From contig CAMDVD010000014.1 of NCBI GenBank assembly GCA_945878115.1, positions 1 to 62,458 on the forward strand: a stretch of 62,458 nt of DNA. The letters are read 5' to 3'. The notes below the pieces were generated by a model. It did no database searches. It saw only the letters and a program-made list of their open reading frames with translations, and was not told the DNA's origin. The translations under genes were made by a program, and so were the position numbers. Shown piece after piece: positions 26,964 through 34,690 of this stretch. The DNA is from Chitinophaga pinensis. GTDB taxonomy: Bacteria > Bacteroidota > Bacteroidia > Chitinophagales > Chitinophagaceae. Within the stretch, counting starts at the first letter, position 1, and every line of letters begins with the position of its first letter.

Positions 26964-27097
26964 CAGAGTTGCTTTACTTGAGTAACTTTTTCTTCTATTC
27001 TGTAAATGGATGCAATTCGTTTACGCTATAGGAGTATGATGTATGGTAATTACGTACCAAGTCGTTGATGCATTAATAATTTCAAATTAATTAAACG

Positions 27098-27505
27098 ATG
27101 AAACGAATTCAAATACTGTTACTTCTAGTTTTTGTTTTCACATTGCTTTCCTCATTCAAAAAAAGGAATAATTATGGGGCGGGAACTGGTGGAGATGTAA
27201 CTACAGTAGCAAACCCAAAACATTATGTTTTGCCTATTTATAACCAATCAACCTATTTTGATACTATCTATTTCAAAATTAATACACTAGATGAACCAGG
27301 AACAGACACTTCAAATTGTGATGTTTATTTTACTGGACATGTCGGCGAGGATTTTGTACGATGTAATGGTTTAAAATGTGGTGAGTATTACCTATTGGCA
27401 ACAGTATTTGACACAACAATTAATGAAAAAGTATTTGGGGATATACCATTTACAAAAACCGATAAAACTGGTGAATTAAATTTAAACATTCCTGTAGTGG
27501 AATAA
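27098..27505 (+). CDS. Exported hypothetical protein of the metal-efflux block
   Basis: 135 residues with a signal peptide (MKRIQILLLLVFVFTLLSSF). The mature part is mostly beta (YFDTIYFKINTLDEPG, CDVYFTGHVGEDFVRC, CGEYYLLATVFDTTI), contains three cysteines and no His cluster, and has the look of a small carboxypeptidase-regulatory-like or Ig-like fold. No family is recognised. It ends ten bases before the CusA-TolC start, so it is almost certainly in the same operon; a periplasmic accessory role is inferred. Confidence 0.7.
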   Translation: MKRIQILLLLVFVFTLLSSFKKRNNYGAGTGGDVTTVANPKHYVLPIYNQSTYFDTIYFKINTLDEPGTDTSNCDVYFTGHVGEDFVRCNGLKCGEYYLLATVFDTTINEKVFGDIPFTKTDKTGELNLNIPVVE

Positions 27506-27515
27506 AGCTAAACGT

Positions 27516-30500
27516 ATGCTCAATAAAATAATAGCGTTCTCTATAAAGAACAAACTCCTTATAGGACTTTTTACAATATCCCTTATTGGTTATGGCATTT
27601 ACCAAATTACAAAACTTCCTATTGACGCTGTACCTGACATTACCGACAATCAAGTACAAGTAATTACCATTACACCCTCATTGGGTGCGCCTGATGTTGA
27701 AAGATTAATCACCTTTCCAATTGAACAAGCCAATAGCAATATACCCGGACTAATTGAAATTAGAAGTTTTTCTCGTTTCGGACTTTCATTAATTACGATT
27801 GTATTTGATGATGATGTCGATATTTATTGGGCAAGACAACAGGTAACAGAACGATTAAAATTAGCCGAATCACAAATTCCAAAAGGTGTTGGCTCACCTG
27901 AATTAGCTCCTGTAACAACTGGTCTAGGAGAAATATATCAATATGTATTAAAACCCAAAAAAGGTTATGAAGCCAAGTACAATGCCACAGAATTACGCAC
28001 CATTCAAGATTGGATAGTACGCAGACAATTAATTGGAGTAAAAGGTGTTGCCGATGTAAGTAGTTTTGGTGGTAGAGTGAAACAATATGAAGTTGCTATA
28101 AATCCTTCCACACTAAAAGCAAACGAAATTACCATCAATGATGTGTTTACTGCGTTGGAAAAAAATAATGAAAACACAGGCGGAGCATATATCGAAAAAG
28201 CATCTACGGTATTATATATCCGAGCGGAAGGATTGATAGGAAATATGGACGACATTAAAAATATTGTTGTCAAGAATACTTCAAACGGAACACCAATACT
28301 AGTGAATGACATTGCGGAAGTTCGTATTGGAAATGCTACACGATACGGCGCAATTACTTATAATGATGAAGGCGAAGTGGCAGGTGCAGTGGTTATGATG
28401 CTGAAAGGCGATAACAGTAGCAGGGTTATTCAAGATGTAAAAGAAAAAATTATACAAATTAGAAAGACATTACCTGAAGGTGTTGAGTTAGAGCCATTTT
28501 TGGACAGAACAAAAATGGTAAATAGTGCAATCAGTACGGTTACGAAAAATTTATTGGAAGGTGCATTGATAGTGATTTTTGTATTGGTTTTGTTCTTAGG
28601 AAATTGGAGAGCTGGTTTTTTGGTAGCTTCTGTAATCCCTTTGTCTATGTTGTTTGCAGTCATTATGATGAATATGTTTGGGGTAAGTGGAAACCTAATG
28701 AGTTTAGGCGCTTTAGATTTTGGATTAATAGTGGACGGTGCGGTAATAATAGTAGAGGCAGTTATGCACAGCTTGGTTCACAGTAAAAAAGTAAGTGCAA
28801 GAATAAATCAACATGAAATGGATGATAAGGTAAATCACTCTGCAAGTAGAATGATGAATAGTGCTGTTTTCGGACAAATAATAATTCTTGTTGTCTATCT
28901 CCCAATTTTTACATTGGAAGGAATAGAGGGAAAAATGTTCAAGCCAATGGCACAAACTGTAGCCTTCGCTTTGTTAGGGGCATTTATCCTTTCGCTAACT
29001 TATATCCCAATGATGAGTGCATTATTTCTAAGTAAAAATATCTCACATAAAAAAAATATTTCAGACAAGATGATGGACTTTTTTATAAACATTCATCAAA
29101 AGTATTTAGTCAGAATATTGAATTTTCCGAAAGCTACTATTGGTGTAACCATTTGTTTATTGTTGATGTCCATATTTGTTCTTTCGAGAATGGGAGGAGA
29201 ATTTATTCCTGAATTACCCGAAGGAGATTTTGCAGTGGAAACAAGGGTATTAACAGGAAGTAATATCACGACATCGTCCCAAGCTATTTTGAAGTCGGCA
29301 CATATTCTATTAAAAAAATTTCCTGAAGTAGAAAAAGTTGTTGGCAAATCAGGAAGTGGTGAAATTCCGACTGACCCTATGCCTATGGAAGCCTCAGACA
29401 TGATGATTATTTTAAAAGACAAATCAGAATGGACATCAGCGAAAACTTGGGATGAACTTTCAGATAAAATGAGTAAAGCATTGAAAGATGTACCCGGTGT
29501 CACATATAGCTTTCAATATCCTGTCGCTATGCGTTTTAATGAATTAATGACTGGAGCAAAGCAAGATGTGGTATGTAAAATTTTCGGCGAAAATTTAGAT
29601 ACCCTTTCAAAATATGCTAAAGAATTGGGAGAGGTAGCTAGTAAAGTGGAAGGTGCAGAAAATATTTATGTTGAGCCTTTAGATGGCCTACCACAGCTTA
29701 TCGTTAATTATAAAAGAAATTTGATTGCACAATATGGATTGAATATTCAAGACATTAATAAAGCTGTAAATACTGCGTTTGCAGGTCAAAGTAGTGGGCT
29801 TGTATTTGAAGATGAAAAACGTTTCGATTTAGTGGTTCGACTTGCAGGCGAGCAGCGGCAAAGTATAGAGAATGTTCAGAATTTATTAATATCTACACCG
29901 CAAGGAATGCAAATCCCCTTAAACTCTGTAGCTGATGTTTCTATTCAGGAAAGTGTAAACCAAATTCAGCGAGACGATGCCAAAAGAAGAATTATTGTAG
30001 GTTTCAATATTCGTGGCAAGGATGTACAGAGCATAGTAAAAGATTTACAGACTCAAATCGAGAAGAAAATAAAATTACCTTCCGGCTATTATATAACTTA
30101 TGGAGGCGCATTTGAAAATTTAGAAGCGGCAAAGAAACGCTTATCCATCGCAGTTCCAATTTCACTACTGTTGATTTTTCTATTCCTCTATTTTGCATTT
30201 GGTTCTTTTAAACAAGGCTTACTTATTTATTCAGCCATTCCCCTTTCTGCCATCGGTGGTATATTATTTTTAGCGGCACGGGGAATGCCATTCAGTATTA
30301 GCGCTGGTATTGGTTTTATTGCGTTGTTTGGCGTGGCTGTATTGAATGGAATTGTCTTGCTTGCAGAATTTAATAGATTAAAGGAGACAGGCGAATTGGA
30401 TATTCGGCAAATTGTGTTGCAAGGTACAAAGCATCGTTTGCGACCTGTGCTTATGACAGCCTTTGTAGCGTCACTTGGCTTTTTACCGATGGCATTAAGC

Positions 30501-31865
30501 AATGGAGCAGGGGCAGAAGTCCAACGCCCTTTAGCAACCGTTGTAATTGGCGGTCTATTGATAGCCACACTCCTCACACTCTTTGTGTTGCCTATTCTTT
30601 ATATCCTTTTTGAAAACATCGGCAGTAAAAAAAATAAAGGGAATTCAAAAATTATAGCTTCAATTCTATTCATTCTTTTGTTATCCTTTCAAAATGCAAA
30701 TGCACAAACACCTATCTCATTGCAGTCTGCCGTGGATACCACCTTACAGAATAACTTGAAAATAAAAAATGAAAAACTGATAGCAGAATATCATAATAAA
30801 TTAAAATCATCTACTACTGATATTCCACAAGCAATGATTACAAGTGAATATGGGCAAATCAATTCAAATTACTTGGATAGCAAGTTTGGCATTTCCCAGT
30901 CTTTTAGTTTTCCGGTTGTGTATCGAAAACAACAAGCATTACAAAACGACCACTATATAAGCAGTGTGTTGGGTATTGCTATAAAGGAGGCTGAACTAAA
31001 AAAACAAGTCGCTGATGTTTATTATACCATGGTTTACTTACAACAGAAACAAATTATTCTGAAACATACGGATAGCTTGTATGCCTCCTTTTTGGAAAAG
31101 GCAATATTACGATTTAATGCAGGAGAGAGTAATGTATTGGAAAAAATAACCGCTGAAACGCAACAAGGGCAAATAACATTGCAACTAAACCAACTTCAAA
31201 ATGACTTTGAAATTTTACAATTGCAATTGCAGTTATTGATGAATACCTCTGCTTTATTTGTGCCAGACGTGAGCGATGCCAAACTTTATACCCATGAAGT
31301 TTTTGATGCATCCCAAATAAATAATAATCCTAATGCAAAGTATTTAGAACAGCAAAAGAATGTTGCAGCCTCAATAACAGTATTAGAAAAAACAAAACTG
31401 TTGCCTGCTGTTTCTGTTGGCTACAATAATCAAAGTATTCGAGGCATGGGTGCAAACAATATCGAATACAAGGCATTGCATAGATTTAGTGCTATTCAAA
31501 TAGGAACTACAATTCCATTATTTGCCAAAACGCAGAAAGCAAGAATAAATGCTTCAAGTATTGCAGAATTAATTTCCGAAAATAAATATCAAGATGGATT
31601 ACAAACATTAAAAGCAGAATATGAAATGGGATATAAAAAATATGTGAACCAATTAAAAGCGGTAAACTATTTTGAAGATACTGGTTTGAAAAATGCAGAT
31701 ACAATTACGCAAACCGCAAACCTTCAATTTCTCAATGGGGAAATTAATTACTTAGAATGGACGATGCTGATAAATAATGCAACTAATATTCAAAGCAACT
31801 ATGTAGATGCCATTAAAGACCTGAACCAAACCATTATTCAACTCAATTTCTTAACTTCTAAATAA
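27516..31865 (+). CDS. CusA/CzcA-type heavy-metal RND pump fused to a TolC-like outer-membrane factor
   Basis: 1449 residues. Residues 1-~1040 are a complete HME-RND pump: first TM helix near 12-30, periplasmic porter segments (DNQVQVITITPSLGAPDVERL, FDDDVDIYWARQQV), TM4 motif GLIVDGAVIIVEA and a second half with FGVAVLNGIVLLAEFNRL. Methionines in DPMPMEASDMMII resemble the Cu/Ag-binding cluster of CusA, so a copper/silver substrate is possible. Residues ~1064-1449 are a TolC/OEP domain (LQSAVDTTLQNNLKIKNE, coiled-coil helices). Between them, residues 1046-1063 (IIASILFILLLSFQ then NANA/Q) look like a buried signal peptide. The fusion is known in Bacteroidota. The adaptor follows nine bases downstream. 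Confidence 0.93.
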   Translation: MLNKIIAFSIKNKLLIGLFTISLIGYGIYQITKLPIDAVPDITDNQVQVITITPSLGAPDVERLITFPIEQANSNIPGLIEIRSFSRFGLSLITIVFDDDVDIYWARQQVTERLKLAESQIPKGVGSPELAPVTTGLGEIYQYVLKPKKGYEAKYNATELRTIQDWIVRRQLIGVKGVADVSSFGGRVKQYEVAINPSTLKANEITINDVFTALEKNNENTGGAYIEKASTVLYIRAEGLIGNMDDIKNIVVKNTSNGTPILVNDIAEVRIGNATRYGAITYNDEGEVAGAVVMMLKGDNSSRVIQDVKEKIIQIRKTLPEGVELEPFLDRTKMVNSAISTVTKNLLEGALIVIFVLVLFLGNWRAGFLVASVIPLSMLFAVIMMNMFGVSGNLMSLGALDFGLIVDGAVIIVEAVMHSLVHSKKVSARINQHEMDDKVNHSASRMMNSAVFGQIIILVVYLPIFTLEGIEGKMFKPMAQTVAFALLGAFILSLTYIPMMSALFLSKNISHKKNISDKMMDFFINIHQKYLVRILNFPKATIGVTICLLLMSIFVLSRMGGEFIPELPEGDFAVETRVLTGSNITTSSQAILKSAHILLKKFPEVEKVVGKSGSGEIPTDPMPMEASDMMIILKDKSEWTSAKTWDELSDKMSKALKDVPGVTYSFQYPVAMRFNELMTGAKQDVVCKIFGENLDTLSKYAKELGEVASKVEGAENIYVEPLDGLPQLIVNYKRNLIAQYGLNIQDINKAVNTAFAGQSSGLVFEDEKRFDLVVRLAGEQRQSIENVQNLLISTPQGMQIPLNSVADVSIQESVNQIQRDDAKRRIIVGFNIRGKDVQSIVKDLQTQIEKKIKLPSGYYITYGGAFENLEAAKKRLSIAVPISLLLIFLFLYFAFGSFKQGLLIYSAIPLSAIGGILFLAARGMPFSISAGIGFIALFGVAVLNGIVLLAEFNRLKETGELDIRQIVLQGTKHRLRPVLMTAFVASLGFLPMALSNGAGAEVQRPLATVVIGGLLIATLLTLFVLPILYILFENIGSKKNKGNSKIIASILFILLLSFQNANAQTPISLQSAVDTTLQNNLKIKNEKLIAEYHNKLKSSTTDIPQAMITSEYGQINSNYLDSKFGISQSFSFPVVYRKQQALQNDHYISSVLGIAIKEAELKKQVADVYYTMVYLQQKQIILKHTDSLYASFLEKAILRFNAGESNVLEKITAETQQGQITLQLNQLQNDFEILQLQLQLLMNTSALFVPDVSDAKLYTHEVFDASQINNNPNAKYLEQQKNVAASITVLEKTKLLPAVSVGYNNQSIRGMGANNIEYKALHRFSAIQIGTTIPLFAKTQKARINASSIAELISENKYQDGLQTLKAEYEMGYKKYVNQLKAVNYFEDTGLKNADTITQTANLQFLNGEINYLEWTMLINNATNIQSNYVDAIKDLNQTIIQLNFLTSK

Positions 31866-31874
31866 ATTATTAAA

Positions 31875-33011
31875 ATGACAAAGTATATAATATACATAAT
31901 AGCAATCGCATGTTTTTCTTCATGCGGAAGTAAACAAAGTAAGACTGAACCAATTGCAGAAAACACAAAAGAGAATGAAGTGGAATTATCCGAAGCGCAA
32001 CTAAAAAATGCCAACATCGAAACTAGTATTCTTGAGCAAAAAAGTATTTCATCATTACTTAAAGTAAATGGAAACATTGAAGCACCACCACAAAATGCAG
32101 TAAGCGTAAGTGTTCCATTGGGTGGTTATATTAAATCCACCAAACTTTTACCCGGTATGCACATCAGCAAAGGCGAAACTATTGCTATTATGGAAGACCA
32201 AGAATATATTACTATGCAACAAGACTATTTAACCGCCAAGGCTAAAATAGTTTATACCGAAGCTGAATATAATAGGCAAACGGAACTGAACAAAAGCAAA
32301 GCAGTAAGCGACAAAATATATCAACAGGCAAAAGCTGAATATGCTTCGCAAAATATATTAGTAAAATCGTTGAGTGAGAAACTAAAACTAATTGGAATCA
32401 ACCCCGATAATCTTTCCGTCAATAATTTATCAAGAAGTATCAATATTCCATCTCCAATTAGTGGCTATGTTTCCAAGGTAAATGTCAACATTGGAAAGTA
32501 TGTGAATCCAACCGATATACTATTTGAATTGGTAAATCCATCAGACATCCATCTTGCTTTGAATGTTTTTGAGAAGAATATTGATAAACTATTTATTGGT
32601 CAAACATTAATGGCTTATACGAACAGCAACCCAGAGCGAAAATATCCTTGCAAAATAATTTTGATTGGCAAAGATGTGAATCAAGACCACAGTATTGAAG
32701 TGCACTGCCACTTTGAGCAGTATGATAAAATTTTGATACCCGGTATGTTTATGAATGCCGAAATTGAAATACAAAGTCATACAGGTTTTGTTATTCCTAC
32801 TGATGCGATTGTACGCTTTGAAGGAAAACAATATGTATTTGCAGTTACCGAAAATAATAAATATGAAATGCTTGAAGTGAGCATTCATAATAATGAGAAC
32901 GATTATACACAAATTTCGTTTGCCGACAATTTGGATAGGAGTCAAAATCGTTTTGTAACAAAAGGGGCATATACCCTATTGATGAAAATGAAAAATACAG
33001 AAGAAGAGTAA
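31875..33011 (+). CDS. RND efflux periplasmic adaptor (CusB/CzcB-like lipoprotein)
   Basis: 378 residues. Lipobox in IAIACFSSCGSK gives an inner-membrane lipoprotein. Adaptor architecture follows: beta-barrel N-strand (VNGNIEAPPQNAVSVSVPLGG), lipoyl half-motifs (LLPGMHISKGETIAIMEDQEY and SPISGYVSKVNVNIGKYVNP) flanking an alpha-hairpin (about 110-180), then barrel and membrane-proximal domains. It links the pump to its outer-membrane factor, both encoded by the preceding gene. No His-rich or Met-rich N-terminal extension is present. It closes the efflux operon. Confidence 0.93.
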   Translation: MTKYIIYIIAIACFSSCGSKQSKTEPIAENTKENEVELSEAQLKNANIETSILEQKSISSLLKVNGNIEAPPQNAVSVSVPLGGYIKSTKLLPGMHISKGETIAIMEDQEYITMQQDYLTAKAKIVYTEAEYNRQTELNKSKAVSDKIYQQAKAEYASQNILVKSLSEKLKLIGINPDNLSVNNLSRSINIPSPISGYVSKVNVNIGKYVNPTDILFELVNPSDIHLALNVFEKNIDKLFIGQTLMAYTNSNPERKYPCKIILIGKDVNQDHSIEVHCHFEQYDKILIPGMFMNAEIEIQSHTGFVIPTDAIVRFEGKQYVFAVTENNKYEMLEVSIHNNENDYTQISFADNLDRSQNRFVTKGAYTLLMKMKNTEEE

Positions 33012-33039
33012 GAATAGACGAATAGAACTTACACCTATA

Positions 33040-33522
33040 CATACTTTTCATTATGGAGGAGACATTAAGGGCGAAAACAAAATGTACGAAAAATAAAGAA
33101 AGCATTGGATGAAAACAATGTAGAAACGGTTGATTTTGGACAAAAAAAATTAACCTTACATTCCACTTCACACAATCTGCATTCTATTTTTTGGACTAAG
33201 CTCATCAATAAAAATAGAGCATTCAGGTTATTTGCAAAAGAGAAAAAAAGTTTTGGTAATTACGATAGACGAAAAGTATTACTTGCAGAAACAGTAAAAA
33301 AATAGTGGACAACGTTTGGGCATTATTGCCTATCAAACCTATACCAGCAGTTTAATTATTGTGCAATGCGAGAACCATTAAAAATCAATTCATGGGGGAG
33401 CTATTCCACTATTGCTTATTGACTTTTGGGAATATGACTAGTATTTAAAATACAAAAACAAACGGGCAGATTCTACTCCATATCAGCATGGATTGCAGCC
33501 AGAAGAAAAATGGGCCTTTTGA
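33040..33522 (+). pseudogene. Decayed Fe/Mn superoxide dismutase gene
   Basis: Superoxide dismutase (SOD) traits are readable in pieces. 33105-33297 encodes ALDENNVETVDF-like helix then TSHNLHSIFW, which matches the conserved GHxxHSxFW segment. After one frameshift in the A-run near 33297, the frame reads SGQRLGIIAYQTYTSS, LIIVQCENH, then TAA where family members have Gln, then GGAIPLLLIDFWEYD, TAG where the family has Tyr, then YLKYKNKRAD. The core DxWEHxYYLxYxNxRAD is thus recognisable, but with an in-frame stop and His of the metal-ligand WEH changed to Tyr. Further upstream, TTCATTATGGAGG may be the start of the HHxxHH region. It is non-functional. Confidence 0.82.
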
Positions 33523-33648
33523 AAAAAAATGTAAAAAGCCACATCTTACGTACCCGATAAATAATTTGTCAACAAAAAAGTATTAGGAGGCTTCATACTT
33601 CTAAACAAATTGAAAATATCGAAGCAGGAAGCGCAAGGAGAATAAATA

Positions 33649-33702
33649 AAAAAATCAGAACTCGAAGTTCGCTCTCGCTTTCTTTTTCGTTCTGATTTTT
33701 TG
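33649..33702 (-). repeat. Repeat family B, copy B3; also terminator-like for tRNA-Arg
   Basis: AAAAAATCAGAAC ... GTTCTGATTTTTT, a 13-base stem. The inner CGCTCTCGCTTTCTTTTTCG matches B2. It begins two bases from the 3' end of the tRNA-Arg gene and, on the minus strand, ends in a T-run, so it can terminate tRNA transcription as well as being a copy of a dispersed repeat. It is in the same orientation as B2. Confidence 0.75.
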
Positions 33703-33703
33703 T

Positions 33704-33777
33704 GACCGCGTTAGGATTCAAACCTAAAACCCCCTCATCCGTAGTGAGGTACTCTATTCAGTTGAGCTACGCAGCCA
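33704..33777 (-). tRNA. tRNA-Arg(ACG)
   Basis: 74 bases on the minus strand. Acceptor GGCTGCG pairs with CGCGGTC (two G-U), D-stem GCTC/GAGT, anticodon stem CCTCA/TGAGG perfect with loop CTACGGA (anticodon ACG), T-stem TTAGG/CCTAA with loop TTTGAAT, discriminator A. CCA is not encoded. All four stems are intact. It is divergent from rlmH and its 3' end faces the metal-efflux block. Confidence 0.92.
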
Positions 33778-33792
33778 TTTTTTATAAGAGCG

Positions 33793-33823
33793 CAAATATA
33801 TAGTTTACATTTGTGACTTCAAA
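33793..33823 (-). promoter_or_regulatory. Promoter of tRNA-Arg
   Basis: Minus-strand TTTG at 33820-33823 and exact -7 box TATATTTG at 33793-33800, separated by 19 bases; the tRNA starts 15 bases further. It overlaps the rlmH -7 box on the other strand. Confidence 0.6.
33806..33813 (+). promoter_or_regulatory. -7 box of rlmH
   Basis: Exact TACATTTG, 19 bases before ATG 33833. It lies between the -33 and -7 boxes of the divergent tRNA-Arg promoter, so the two promoters overlap. Confidence 0.5.
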
Positions 33824-33832
33824 AAAAAAGAC

Positions 33833-34306
33833 ATGGTAATAGAACTTTGGCACCTCGGTAAAGAAAACACAAAACTGGTAGATGTCGCACTAGACGAGTA
33901 TTCCAAGCGAATTAATAGGTATATTTCTTTTAAAATATTTTGCATAGACAATAGTAAAATACCAAAACAATTACCAAAATCACAGCTACTCAACAAAGAA
34001 GCGGAGCTTGTCATGCAAAAATTACAAGAACGGGATTGCTTATTTTTACTAGATGAAAATGGACAACAATTTACTTCTGTGGCATTCGCAGAAAAAATAA
34101 ATACAACTTTGAATTTATCGCATCAACGAATTATTTTTCTAATCGGTGGAAGCTATGGGATTGCGCCAATTCTTAAAGCAAAAGCATATCAATTGATGGC
34201 ATTATCTGCGCTTACCTTTCCGCATCAATTGGTGAGATTAATATTTACAGAACAACTATACAGAGCGTTCTCCATATTAAAAAATGAAAAATACCACCAT
34301 GAATGA
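33833..34306 (+). CDS. rlmH: 23S rRNA pseudouridine-1915 N3-methyltransferase
   Basis: 157 residues, the exact size of RlmH. SPOUT methyltransferase features: the knot region FLIGGSYGIAP, then LSALTFPHQLVRLIFTEQLYRAFSI and the C-terminal KYHHE, all diagnostic for RlmH. It methylates N3 of pseudouridine 1915 in helix 69 of 23S rRNA using SAM, acting on the assembled 70S ribosome. It sits between two tRNA genes, a translation-related neighbourhood; the tRNA downstream may be read from the same transcript. Confidence 0.96.
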   Translation: MVIELWHLGKENTKLVDVALDEYSKRINRYISFKIFCIDNSKIPKQLPKSQLLNKEAELVMQKLQERDCLFLLDENGQQFTSVAFAEKINTTLNLSHQRIIFLIGGSYGIAPILKAKAYQLMALSALTFPHQLVRLIFTEQLYRAFSILKNEKYHHE

Positions 34307-34370
34307 CAAAAAATGAATTTTTTAATTAGCTTTGCGCTCCTTAAAACAAATCTCTTACAGATTTCTTTTT

Positions 34371-34444
<74 letters not shown>

Positions 34445-34455
34445 CTTCACTAAAT

Positions 34456-34505
34456 AAGAAAATGAGAATGAATGCAAAACCATTTATTCTCATTTTCTTT
34501 TAATA
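34456..34505 (+). terminator. Terminator after tRNA (CAT)
   Basis: AAGAAAATGAGAAT (34456-34469) pairs perfectly with ATTCTCATTTTCTT (34486-34499), followed by T residues. The remaining spacer to dnaG (34506-34690) shows no gene or clear promoter. Confidence 0.7.
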
Positions 34506-34690
34506 GACATTCTACTTTCAATAAAAACATGCAAAGCTAAATCCATTGTTCACTCCATCACGCAACAGTATGGCAATAAAATATTTATCCTTGTCAATGC
34601 GAATACAAGTCAAAGCTTCTTCTACTCAATTTTAAATTTCACAAGTAGTAATACTTGAAAAAATATTACATTCGTTCCGATTCTCCATCC

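Noticed and set aside
33105-33305. 66-codon ORF as an independent small gene
   Set aside because: Its translation (TSHNLHSIFW) continues in other frames as SOD, so it is a pseudogene piece rather than a gene.
26321-33702. A complete integrative element ending at tRNA-Arg
   Set aside because: No integrase, relaxase or clear att duplication of the tRNA end at the left side was found, so the block is called only repeat-flanked.
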